From positions 1,440,001 through 1,504,000 of the forward strand of contig NZ_CP012159.1 in the NCBI RefSeq assembly GCF_001189295.1: a DNA stretch of 64,000 nucleotides, in the 5' to 3' direction. Position numbers and translations under genes: made by a program. Positions within the stretch are counted from its first letter, which is position 1, and the number at the start of each line of letters is the position of its first letter. Positions 50,867 through 59,395 of this stretch are shown piece by piece. Under the pieces are notes generated by a model. It ran no database searches. It saw only the letters and a program-made list of their open reading frames with translations, and was not told the DNA's origin. The stretch is from Chondromyces crocatus. GTDB lineage: Bacteria > Myxococcota_A > Polyangia > Polyangiales > Polyangiaceae.

Positions 50867-53584
50867 ATGCCGCTCCGCCCCGCGTCGCTCGCCGTCCGCG
50901 CTTACGACACGGTCTTCCGCCAGATTCCCGTCGACGACGCGTGGATCGAGGCGATCCGCGCGCTCGTCGCGCGAGGGCCGGTCGTCTACGTCCTGCGCAA
51001 CGTCTCGCTCGTCGATCTCCTCGCACTGCACGCCTTCACGCGACGCTTCGGGCTGCCCTCCCTCGGCTTCGCGAACGATCTCGGCGCCTGGGTGCAGGCC
51101 CCTGGGCTGAGCTTCCGCCAGCCGACGCCTGGAGAGCGCATCCGTCAGGCGCTCGAGGCGGGGCACTCCGCGGTGCTCTTCTTGAAGCGCCCTCCGGAGC
51201 GGTTGTTGCCTCGTCCTGGCAGCGTCCAGCGCGGTCGCAGCGAGGGTGACGCGCCCCTGCGCGCGCTCATCGCGCTCCAGCGGGAGGCCAGAGCGGCGGG
51301 CAGAGCGCTCGACATCCCCCTCGTTCCGCAGACCTTCCTCTGGACGCAGCGGCCTGGAAATCTGCGGATCTCGTTCACCGATACCCTGTTCGGGCCCGCC
51401 GAGTTTCCAGGCGAGCTGCGCGCTGCGGCGCAGGTGCTGCTCAACTACAAGCACTGCGTCGTGCGCGCTGGTGAGCCCTTGTTTCTCGGCGCGTTCCTCG
51501 CCGAGCAAGAGGAGGCCGCGAGGACTGCGGTGGCCACCGCCGAGCCGCAGAAGCCGCGTGATGAAGACGCCGCGGAGAGGGAACTGGGCGAGGGCGGCGT
51601 CGACGGGGTACTCGCACGGAGGCTCACCTACGCCTTGCTTCGCCGTCTGGAGCGGGAGCGGCGGTCGATGGTCGGGCCTGCGCAGAAGCCCGCCGACCGG
51701 GTGCGAGAAGAGGTGCTCAGGAGTCCCAAGCTCCAGGCGGTCATCCGTGAGCTTGCGGGCGCTGGCGAGGAGGGGCGGGTACTCCTGGAGCGCAAGGCGC
51801 GGCGCACCCTCCGGAGCCTCCAGGCCGATCCCGATCCGGCGACGCTGCGTGCTCTGGAGTTGCTCGCGGACACGCTCGCGAGCCGCGTGTACACGGGCAT
51901 CGATGTCGACAAGGAGGGCATCGAGCGTGTGCGGGAAGCGGCGAAGAAGGGCTCGCTGGTGCTTCTGCCCAGCCACAAGAGCCACGTCGATTACCTGCTG
52001 ATGTCGTGGGTCCTGCGCAAGCACGCGCTCCAGCTCCCGGTGATCGCTGCTGGGGACAACCTGGCGTTCTTTCCGCTGGGGCCGCTGTTCCGGCGCGCGG
52101 GCGCGTTCTTCATCCGCAGGAGCTTCAAGGGGGATCGGCTCTATGCCTCGGTCGTGGACGCGTACATCCGCCGCCTCCTCCGGGATGGGCACGCCATCGA
52201 GTTCTTTCTGGAGGGGGGGCGATCGCGCACGGGCAAGGTGCTGGCGCCGAAGCTCGGCCTGCTCAACATGGTGGTGGAGGCAGGGCTCGGTCTGGAGAAC
52301 CGCACCATCTCCTTCGTGCCGATCAGCATCGGCTACGAGCGGATGATGGAAGAGGGGTCGTTCGCGCGTGAGCTGTCCGGCGGCGTGAAGCAGAAGGAGA
52401 GCGTGGGGGAGCTGCTGAAGATCGGCGGTGTCCTCCAGGAGAAGTACGGACGCGCGAACATGGCGTTCGGCCAGATCCTCTCCCTCGACGAGCTGCGTGA
52501 GGCCGTGGGGCTCGCCCCGGGGGAGGTGGCGTCACCGGCCAAGCGGCGCGCGCTGGTGACCCGGCTCGCCCACCGGGTGATGAGCGAGATCAACCGCGCC
52601 ACCTTGGTGACGCCTGGTTCGCTCGTCGCGATGGCGTTGCTCTGTCACAACCGGCGCGGCCTTCCGCATGCGGCGCTGCTCGCGCAGTGTGCCCGGTTGA
52701 CGACGCTGGTGCAGCGTCTCGGGGCCCGGACGACGCCGTCCCTCACGCGTCCTTCGGGGGAGATGCGCGAGCTTGCCATCCGTGACGCGGTCTTGCTCTA
52801 CGTGCGCGGTGGGCTGGTGCGCCAGCACGTGCCGGGCGACACCCTCACGGGCAAGGCGCGCAAGCGAGGTCGCATCTACACCGGGGACGACGTCATCTAC
52901 ACGGTCCCTCAAGAGAGCCGCATCCTGCTCGACCTCTCGAAGAACATCATCGTCCACCTGCTGGTCGACCGGGCGCTGATCAGCGTGGCGCTGCGCGCCG
53001 GCGCCGTGTCGGAGTCCGGCGAGGCGTGGCGACCGCCTTCGCTGAGCGAGCTGGAGGAGCGGGTGCGGTGGCTGTCCAGGCTCTTCAAGCTGGAGTTCAT
53101 GTTCCGCGCCGACGCCCCCTTCGAGCAGATCTTCGAGGAGACGACGCGGGCGATGATGGTCGACGGGGAGATCGCCATCGACGCGGACGTCGTACGCTTC
53201 GGGGTGGGTCATGATGGGCTCGATGGGCGTGGCTGGGTGGGGTTCTACGCCGCGGTGCTGCGCAATTTCCTGGAGGGCTACCGCATCGCCGCCAGGGCGA
53301 CGCGGGTACTGGTGCAGGAGTCTCTCCCCGAGAAAGAACTGGTGACCCGCGCGCTGCAGGTCGGCGAGCAGATGTTTCTCGGCGCCGAGATCGAGCGGAG
53401 CGAGGCGGTGAGCCGCCCCGTGATCGAGAACGCGCTCGCCGCGTTCGTCGAGCAGGGCTATCTGCGGCGTGACGATGGCAAGCTCACCCTCTCCGACGCG
53501 TTTCGAGCCGAGGAGACCGTGCCCGTCATCGAGGCGCGCATCGCCGGTTACTTGCAGCGCCGCAGTGGAGATCTCGGATGGTGA
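50867..53584 (+). CDS. plsB: glycerol-3-phosphate 1-O-acyltransferase PlsB
   Basis: A 905-residue membrane-associated enzyme that acylates glycerol-3-phosphate at C1, the first step of phospholipid synthesis. The acyltransferase block has HxxxxD as SHKSHVDYLLM, then GAFFIRRSF, FFLEGGRSRTGK and VPISIGYERMMEE, the four PlsB motifs. Long N- and C-terminal regions are as in E. coli PlsB (807 aa), here larger by ~100 residues because of an N-terminal part with an Ala/Glu insert (~205-235). ATG 50867 starts the first homologous-looking sequence; the frame extends upstream through the nucleotidyltransferase gene but that is overlap. mepA begins inside its last codons. Confidence 0.92.
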   Translation: MPLRPASLAVRAYDTVFRQIPVDDAWIEAIRALVARGPVVYVLRNVSLVDLLALHAFTRRFGLPSLGFANDLGAWVQAPGLSFRQPTPGERIRQALEAGHSAVLFLKRPPERLLPRPGSVQRGRSEGDAPLRALIALQREARAAGRALDIPLVPQTFLWTQRPGNLRISFTDTLFGPAEFPGELRAAAQVLLNYKHCVVRAGEPLFLGAFLAEQEEAARTAVATAEPQKPRDEDAAERELGEGGVDGVLARRLTYALLRRLERERRSMVGPAQKPADRVREEVLRSPKLQAVIRELAGAGEEGRVLLERKARRTLRSLQADPDPATLRALELLADTLASRVYTGIDVDKEGIERVREAAKKGSLVLLPSHKSHVDYLLMSWVLRKHALQLPVIAAGDNLAFFPLGPLFRRAGAFFIRRSFKGDRLYASVVDAYIRRLLRDGHAIEFFLEGGRSRTGKVLAPKLGLLNMVVEAGLGLENRTISFVPISIGYERMMEEGSFARELSGGVKQKESVGELLKIGGVLQEKYGRANMAFGQILSLDELREAVGLAPGEVASPAKRRALVTRLAHRVMSEINRATLVTPGSLVAMALLCHNRRGLPHAALLAQCARLTTLVQRLGARTTPSLTRPSGEMRELAIRDAVLLYVRGGLVRQHVPGDTLTGKARKRGRIYTGDDVIYTVPQESRILLDLSKNIIVHLLVDRALISVALRAGAVSESGEAWRPPSLSELEERVRWLSRLFKLEFMFRADAPFEQIFEETTRAMMVDGEIAIDADVVRFGVGHDGLDGRGWVGFYAAVLRNFLEGYRIAARATRVLVQESLPEKELVTRALQVGEQMFLGAEIERSEAVSRPVIENALAAFVEQGYLRRDDGKLTLSDAFRAEETVPVIEARIAGYLQRRSGDLGW

Positions 53585-54546
53585 TGGTCGTCTCGAAGCG
53601 CGGGTTTTCGTGGCTCGCTCCTCTGGTGTGCGCCGTGTCGCTCGGGGCGGCGGGGCTGGGTTGTGCGAGTCCGACCCCTCTCGCGCCAGCACTGCGTGGC
53701 TCGGTGGGCCTGCCGCACCGTGGCGTGCTCACCGACGGCGTGGAGCTCCCGCGCAAGGGGGACGGGTATGTCCTGCTGCGCAGCAAGGGGGCGCGCTGGG
53801 GACATCCGCGGCTCGTGGCCGCGATCCAGCGTGCAGCCGCCGAGGTGGAGCGGCTCCGCCCTGGGGCTCCTCCCCTCACCGTGGGCGATCTGTCGGCGGA
53901 GCGAGGCGGGCAGATCCGAGGTCACCGCTCCCACCGCACGGGCCGTGACGTGGATCTCCTGTTCCATGCGCTGACGCCCGAAGGAAAGCCGATCCGATCT
54001 CCCGGCTTCGTCCGATATGGCCGCGATGGCCTGGCCGAGGTCGAGGAAGGCGGTAAGACCGTGTTCTATCGGCTCGACGTGGAGCGGACCTGGTTGCTCG
54101 TGCGGGCCCTCGTCGAGTCACCGGAAGCGGCTGTGCAGTGGCTCTTCGTGGCGCGCTGGCTCGAGGCCTTGATCACCGAGTATGCGCGCGCCCGCGGCGA
54201 GGACCCGGAGATCGTGTGGCACGCCGAGTCGGTGTTGCTGCAACCCGGGGACAGCGCTGCCCACGATGATCATCTGCACCTGCGCATCGCGTGTACGCCC
54301 GAGGACGCGGTTGCCGGCTGTGAAGGCGGCGGCCCGCAGTGGTCCTGGCTCTCGCCATTCCCGGTCCTGGCGCCGCCACCCGACGAGGAGCTGGGCCTGG
54401 CGATGCTGGAGGACCTCTTCCCGTTCCCGAACCTTGGCTCGGAGGAGACCGCTCTGCCTTCAGCATCGCCCATGACCCCCGCTCCGCCGGCTTCACCCGG
54501 TGCAGGGGGCAGTGCTGCATCGACTCGTTCCGGCGCTGCCCCGTGA
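53578..54546 (+). CDS. mepA: penicillin-insensitive murein endopeptidase-like lipoprotein
   Basis: A 322-residue peptidase of the MepA (LAS) family that cuts D-Ala-meso-DAP cross-links in peptidoglycan. The signal peptide ends GAAGLGC, a lipobox, so it is likely anchored in the outer membrane. Zinc motif: GGQIRGHRSHRTGRDVDLLF gives His and Asp ligands, and HDDHLHLRIAC gives the C-terminal HxH. Its ~60-residue Pro/Ser/Gly tail is not part of the usual enzyme. ATG 53578 overlaps the plsB stop, and GTGA overlap joins it to the methyltransferase gene, so three unlike functions share one transcript. Confidence 0.9.
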   Translation: MVMVVSKRGFSWLAPLVCAVSLGAAGLGCASPTPLAPALRGSVGLPHRGVLTDGVELPRKGDGYVLLRSKGARWGHPRLVAAIQRAAAEVERLRPGAPPLTVGDLSAERGGQIRGHRSHRTGRDVDLLFHALTPEGKPIRSPGFVRYGRDGLAEVEEGGKTVFYRLDVERTWLLVRALVESPEAAVQWLFVARWLEALITEYARARGEDPEIVWHAESVLLQPGDSAAHDDHLHLRIACTPEDAVAGCEGGGPQWSWLSPFPVLAPPPDEELGLAMLEDLFPFPNLGSEETALPSASPMTPAPPASPGAGGSAASTRSGAAP

Positions 54547-55454
54547 GCAACCTCCTCGCTCATGGCGACGCACTCTCCGTGTGCGCCGCGCTCCCTCCGG
54601 ACCTGCGCTTCGATCTCGTCTACCTCGATCCTCCCTACGGCCTGGGTACGACCATGAGCGCGCGGAGCGAAGGCGGGCAGAGCCGAGGTCGGAAGTCTGC
54701 CAGGAGCGGCCCCAGCGCCTACGACGACCCCTCCGGCGCCGACGCGTTGCTCTCGATGCTGGAGCCGCGTCTCGCGGCGATCCGTGAGCGCATGGCCACC
54801 CACGCGACACTCTGGCTCCACCTCGACCACCGCGCCGTGCACGAGGCGAAAGGCCTTTGCGACCGTCTGTTCGGGCGAGGAGCTTGCCTGGGAGAGGTGA
54901 TCTGGGCGCCTGGCAACGGCAGCCGGGGGGCGCGGGGTTTTGCCATCACCCACCAGACCCTGCTGCTCTATGCGCGCTCACCCAAGGAGCGCGGCCTGGT
55001 CATCTACAATGCCGATGATCCTGCGCTGCGTGAGCCTTATGCGGCGACCAGCTTGGCCATGCACTTTCACCATGAAGACGAGGCAGGACGTCGTTACCGA
55101 GAGCGCGTGATCAACGGGAAGGCCTACCGCTACTACGCGGATGAAGGACGGCGCATGGGGAGCGTGTGGACCGACATCCCGGCGATGGTGGCGAACACGC
55201 CGCTGCGTCGCGAGGCGACGGGCTACCCGACGCAGAAGCCAGAAAAGCTCCTGGAGCGGATCATCCGCGCGACCAGTCACCCGGGACAGGTGGTGGCCGA
55301 TCTGATGTGCGGGAGCGGGACGAGCCTCGTGGCCGCGGCGCGGCTCGGGCGACGTTTCGTGGGCGGTGATCGCGGCGAGCTGGCCTTCGAGACCACGCGC
55401 GCGCGGCTGTCGCGGGAGAGCGTGCCGGTGGAGATCGTGCCGTGCCCTGGCTAG
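54543..55454 (+). CDS. orphan DNA methyltransferase (N6-A/N4-C, beta-class order)
   Basis: A 303-residue SAM-dependent DNA methyltransferase. Motif IV DLVYLDPPYGLG comes first (residues ~24-35). The SAM-binding motif I (VADLMCGSGTSLVAAARLG) comes near the C-terminus, preceded by GYPTQKPEKLLERII. The order IV-...-I marks the beta class. The target recognition region (~70-200) is unassigned. No restriction endonuclease gene is near, so it is an orphan that may set an epigenetic mark. GTG 54543 overlaps the mepA stop (GTGA). Target site cannot be predicted. Confidence 0.9.
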   Translation: MSNLLAHGDALSVCAALPPDLRFDLVYLDPPYGLGTTMSARSEGGQSRGRKSARSGPSAYDDPSGADALLSMLEPRLAAIRERMATHATLWLHLDHRAVHEAKGLCDRLFGRGACLGEVIWAPGNGSRGARGFAITHQTLLLYARSPKERGLVIYNADDPALREPYAATSLAMHFHHEDEAGRRYRERVINGKAYRYYADEGRRMGSVWTDIPAMVANTPLRREATGYPTQKPEKLLERIIRATSHPGQVVADLMCGSGTSLVAAARLGRRFVGGDRGELAFETTRARLSRESVPVEIVPCPG

Positions 55455-55603
55455 ACACCGGACACGCGGGCTCCTCCAGCGCTCCTGTCCGAAGGTGACG
55501 CTGGTCCCCGCGGCATCCACTCGGGCTGGAACGGTCGCGGGGCGTCGCATCGGGGCACGTTGCAGGTGGCGTCGAACCTCCGTTACGCTCGGCGTTGCCG
55601 CCC

Positions 55604-57055
55604 GTGTCAAGCGAACCTGCGCTGAACCTCGAGACCCTGGCGCGGATCAACGCGCGAATCCAGGCTGGCGTCCCGCGCAAGCGTGTCCTCGCCGAGGCTG
55701 GGATCTCGCGGAAGACCCTGACGCAAGCGCAGACCACGTGGCTTGCGCGAATGGCCCGCGAAGCTTCGCGCAGCAAGCGCTCATTACACGAGCGATACCA
55801 TGCGCTGCTCGATGCCTACCGCGTCGAAGCGCTCCTCGAGCAGAGCGAGACCGCGGACGAGACCCCACGTGCTGCTCCCCGCCCGGCGGTTGCCCGCCTT
55901 TCACCCCTCGCCACGCAGCCCCGCGTCGGCGCTCCTCCCGTCGCTTCGCCTCTCGCTGTGCAAGCGCCCGTCGCGCAAGCGCCTGTTGCGCAAGCGCCCG
56001 TCGTCACGGCGCCCGAAGGCGTGCGCAATGCGTCCGTCCCCGCAGGAGATCCCCTTTCTCACACGGTCGTCGGCGCCCTGCGCATGGGCACGGAAGCGCT
56101 GCCCTTCAAGCCTGCGCGCGCTTCAGCCCAGTCGATCTCCTCGACCCCACCGCCGGGACCTGGCCCGAGCCCTCTCCTTCCCCTGCAGAGGCTTGCCACG
56201 GCCCTCGAGGCGCCTGGAGGGGCCCGCCCCGCGGAAGACCCTCTCTCGGATACGGTCGTCGGTGCCCTGCGTATGGAAACGGAAGCGCTGCCCTTCAAGC
56301 CTGCGCGCGCTTCAGCCCAGTCGATCTCTTCGAAGCCACCGCCAGGACCCGCCCCGAGCCCTCTCGTTCCGCTGCAGAAGTCCGCAGCGGACGACGATGA
56401 TCCTCTCGCTCGCACGATCGTCGGTGCTGGTCTCACGGCCGAGCACATCCTGCCGTTTCTTGCGCCTCGCTCGGGTTCGGCGGGCGCTGCCGTGGGCAGG
56501 ACCAGCCCGGGTGATCCTGCCGCAGCGTCGAACGCGCCGCTCCCGTTCCGCCAGGTGCAACCGGCTCAGACCGCGGCATCCAGTCAGCTCAAGGAAGACC
56601 CGCTCAACAAGACCACCGTGGGAGCGCTCGCTCCCTCAGGAGACCCTCTTCCCTTTCAGGCCGCCGCCTCCCGGCCAGCGGTTGCGGAAGCGCCTCCACG
56701 GGCTCCGGCTCCCAATGCTCGATCTGCCACGGCATCTCCTCGTGGCGCGGTCCCAGCGCCTCTCCCAGCGCCCGCGCCGGCAGCGACGCCGCCTCCACCA
56801 CCACCGAGGGCCCAGGGGGCAGACCTCGACATCTACCAGTACGCCGCCCTCTGCGCCGAGCTCGCCGTCTTTCCTGGCGCGGTCGAGGCCACCTTCCAGC
56901 GCTACGGTCTGCACGAACCGGCGCGCCGGGCTGCCGTCGATACCGCATGGAAAGCGCGGCTCCAGGCCGATGCGCGCGCGTACGCCACGTGGCAAGAGCA
57001 CTACCGGCGCATCCACGCCTACTGGACCGCGCAGGTCCGCCAGGGAGGTCGTTGA
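55604..57055 (+). CDS. T6SS-associated repeat-linker protein (putative)
   Basis: A 483-residue protein, unrecognised by family name. The ends are two similar helical segments: ARINARIQAGVPRKRVLAEA with KTLTQAQTTWLARM (~20-60) and CAELAVFPGAVEATFQRYGL with AVDTAWKARLQADA (~415-460). Each is about 60 residues, Tyr/Trp-containing and probably a repeated fold. Between them is a Pro/Ala-rich linker with a recurring DPL-x(1-2)-T-VGAL ... LPF motif, twice in a near-identical 63-residue unit. I have seen such ALPF-type linkers with T6SS spike genes in myxobacteria, but the role is unknown. TTG 55595 follows a TACGCT at 5 nt and is an alternative start. It is 95 nt upstream of vgrG. Confidence 0.72.
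   Translation: MSSEPALNLETLARINARIQAGVPRKRVLAEAGISRKTLTQAQTTWLARMAREASRSKRSLHERYHALLDAYRVEALLEQSETADETPRAAPRPAVARLSPLATQPRVGAPPVASPLAVQAPVAQAPVAQAPVVTAPEGVRNASVPAGDPLSHTVVGALRMGTEALPFKPARASAQSISSTPPPGPGPSPLLPLQRLATALEAPGGARPAEDPLSDTVVGALRMETEALPFKPARASAQSISSKPPPGPAPSPLVPLQKSAADDDDPLARTIVGAGLTAEHILPFLAPRSGSAGAAVGRTSPGDPAAASNAPLPFRQVQPAQTAASSQLKEDPLNKTTVGALAPSGDPLPFQAAASRPAVAEAPPRAPAPNARSATASPRGAVPAPLPAPAPAATPPPPPPRAQGADLDIYQYAALCAELAVFPGAVEATFQRYGLHEPARRAAVDTAWKARLQADARAYATWQEHYRRIHAYWTAQVRQGGR
56047..56379. repeat. 189-bp-period direct repeat inside linker gene
   Basis: About 144 bp starting near 56047 recurs at 56236, offset 189 bp (63 codons), with only scattered substitutions; a core containing GGAAGCGCTGCCCTTCAAGC is identical. 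Translated units read DPLSxTVVGALRMxTEALPF then KPARASAQSISS. Recent in-frame duplication. Confidence 0.85.
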
Positions 57056-57138
57056 GGCGTCCTGACGGCGTGCAGTGCGCCCTCGATGCCTCGGTTCGGC
57101 GGGCACGACGGAGACTCCCTGTGGGGAGCGAGAACCGA

Positions 57139-57144
57139 TAGGAT
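57139..57144 (+). promoter_or_regulatory. putative -10 hexamer for leaderless vgrG
   Basis: CCGATAGGATCC places TAGGAT 6 nt before the ATG at 57151, with no usable ribosome site between. Same geometry as five other genes here. Confidence 0.4.
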
Positions 57145-57150
57145 CCCAGC

Positions 57151-59373
57151 ATGTCTGCGTCGAACGCCATCTTCACGCTGGAAGGCGACGCGCTCCCGGG
57201 GGACGCCGTCGCGGCGCATTTCGAGGCCCACGAAGCCATCTCCGAGCCCTACGCCGTCACCGTCGTCTTCAGCACGCGCGATACCTCGTTCCGGGCGGGG
57301 GCGTGTCTGCGCACGCGCGTCTGTCTGCTCGTCACGGCCGCGTCGGGGGAGACACGCTTCTTCGATGGCATCGTCGACCGAGCGCGGTTCACGCGCGTCG
57401 TCGCCGAGGAGCGCCAGTTCGAGCTACGACTTCGGCCCGCGCTCGCTGCGCTCGAGCACCGTGAAGGCTGCAGGATCTTCCAGGAGAAGACCATCGTCCA
57501 GGTGGTCCAGACCCTCTTCGAGGAGGCAGGGTTCGGCGCCAAGGTCACCTGGAACATCGCCCGCGAGTACGAGCCGCGCGAGTTCATCGTCCAGTACAAC
57601 GAGTCGCACCTGAACTTCGTGTCGCGTCTCCTGGAAGACAACGGCATCTTCTACTTCTTCCGGCAGGGACCCGACGGGCACACGATGGTGCTCGGTGACG
57701 ATGCGAGCGCCTTTGAAGGGGACGCTCCCGTTCACCTTGGCCTGGCGCAAGGTCTGGACCTTCCAGGCGTCGAGCCTCTCGCCCGCTTCTCGAGGACACG
57801 CGCTCTCCGCACGAGTGACGTGCACCTGCGCGACCATGATTTCCAGCGCCCTGCCGTTCCTCCCGAGGGGCAGTTAGCTGGCCAGGACGTGGTGGCGATG
57901 TCCTACTTCGAATACCCCGGCGGCTTCACCCAGGGCGCCGTGGGCTCGCGGCTCGCGGAGGTCAGGCTGCGGGAGCTGCGCCGCGACGCGGAGACCTGTG
58001 AGGGAGAGAGCGGCGCGACGGGCCTGTCGGTGGGGGCTCCCTTCACCGTCGAGGGGGCCGCGGAGCCCGGGCTCGATGGCGAGTATGTCGTCACCCACCT
58101 GACGACCCGGGGGAGTCAGACGCTCGTCGGTGGAGAAGAGAACGTCGCCCTCCGCAACGAGTTCGAGGGCATCCCCCGCGCCGTGGCCTATGGCCCACCG
58201 CGCCGCGCGCGCAAACCCAGGATCCTCGGCGTGCAGACCGCCGTCGTCACGGGCTCCAGTGCGCAGGAGCAGGCGCTCCACGTCGACGAGTACGGCCGCA
58301 TCAAGGTACGCTTCTTCTGGGATCGGGTGGGGCAACAGGACCACACCGCGAGCTGCTGGCTGCGCATGGCCCAGGTGGCGCTGGGAGGCTCGATGAGCCT
58401 GCCGCGCGTCGGCTGGGAGGTGGCCGTGGCGTTTCTCGATGGTGATCCAGACCGGCCTCTCGCGCTCGGCCGCGTGTACAACGTGGAGAAATCGCCACCG
58501 TACGCTTTGCCCGGCGCGAAGACGACGAGCGCGCTGAAGAGCATGTCGTCGCCAGGAGGCGGTGGGTACAACGAGATCAAGATGGGCGACAGCGCCGGGG
58601 GTCAGGGCGTCGGCGTCCATGCGCAGAAGGATCTCAACGTCATCATCCGCAACGACAAAGTCGAAGACGTCGGCGCCGATGAAGAGCGCTCCATCGCCGT
58701 CAACGGCAGTCGCAGCGTGAAGGTGGATGACTCGGTGCAGGTGGGAGGCAACCAGCGCGTCGACGTCGGCGCTGTCCGCTCCCAGAACATCGGCGCCAAC
58801 CAGGACATCACCATCGGTGGCAACGACACGAGCAACGCCACGGCGAACTTCATCGAGAAGATCGGCGGAGACCGGGCTCATTCGGTGGGAGGCAACTGGA
58901 TCACGATCTGCAACGGGCTAACCCAGTCGGTGCAGGGCAACTTCACGCGTGACGTCGGCTCGCTCGAGCTCCAGGGGACGATCGGTTCGATCCAGGACAA
59001 TGTCGTCGGCTCGCTCGACGAGACGGTGGGTGCCGTGAAGATCCAGCTCGTGAATGGCAGCCATGGCGAGCAGGTGAGCGCCGACAAGCAGGAGACGTAC
59101 ATGGCCGGCAAGCTGCACCTCACCAAGGGGCCCATGGAGGCCACGGCGGGCGGCTCCGTGACGAACCTCGTCGGCGGTTTGCACTACCGCAAGCTGGGTG
59201 GCGATCTTGTGGTCAATGCGCCGATGATCACCTTGCTGGGGGCTGTCGGCTCGCTCCGGGCGGGGGACAGTGAGTTCAAGCTCGGTGGGGGGCCGGTGGT
59301 GCTGAGCGCACCAAAGATAGAGGTCAAGTCCGCGCTCGTCGTGAAGATGAGCGCCTCGATGAAGCTCGGTTGA
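57151..59373 (+). CDS. vgrG: type VI secretion spike protein VgrG (1 of 3)
   Basis: A 740-residue VgrG, a trimeric spike that sits on the Hcp tube of the T6SS and punctures target cells. The N-terminal ~330 residues are gp27-like (FSTRDTSFRAGACLRTRVCL, RIFQEKTIVQVVQTLFEEAG, PREFIVQYNESHLNFVSRLL). The gp5 OB fold is at ~380-450 (RIKVRFFWDRVGQQDHTASC, then GDPDRPLALGRVYN). From ~500 a glycine- and asparagine-rich beta-helix (NQRVDVGAVRSQNIGANQDI) forms the needle and ends in a valine/leucine-rich tip. No catalytic domain is appended. vgrG2 starts 22 nt after. Confidence 0.95.
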   Translation: MSASNAIFTLEGDALPGDAVAAHFEAHEAISEPYAVTVVFSTRDTSFRAGACLRTRVCLLVTAASGETRFFDGIVDRARFTRVVAEERQFELRLRPALAALEHREGCRIFQEKTIVQVVQTLFEEAGFGAKVTWNIAREYEPREFIVQYNESHLNFVSRLLEDNGIFYFFRQGPDGHTMVLGDDASAFEGDAPVHLGLAQGLDLPGVEPLARFSRTRALRTSDVHLRDHDFQRPAVPPEGQLAGQDVVAMSYFEYPGGFTQGAVGSRLAEVRLRELRRDAETCEGESGATGLSVGAPFTVEGAAEPGLDGEYVVTHLTTRGSQTLVGGEENVALRNEFEGIPRAVAYGPPRRARKPRILGVQTAVVTGSSAQEQALHVDEYGRIKVRFFWDRVGQQDHTASCWLRMAQVALGGSMSLPRVGWEVAVAFLDGDPDRPLALGRVYNVEKSPPYALPGAKTTSALKSMSSPGGGGYNEIKMGDSAGGQGVGVHAQKDLNVIIRNDKVEDVGADEERSIAVNGSRSVKVDDSVQVGGNQRVDVGAVRSQNIGANQDITIGGNDTSNATANFIEKIGGDRAHSVGGNWITICNGLTQSVQGNFTRDVGSLELQGTIGSIQDNVVGSLDETVGAVKIQLVNGSHGEQVSADKQETYMAGKLHLTKGPMEATAGGSVTNLVGGLHYRKLGGDLVVNAPMITLLGAVGSLRAGDSEFKLGGGPVVLSAPKIEVKSALVVKMSASMKLG

Positions 59374-59395
59374 GCAGAGGAGAAGGGTCCCGAGC

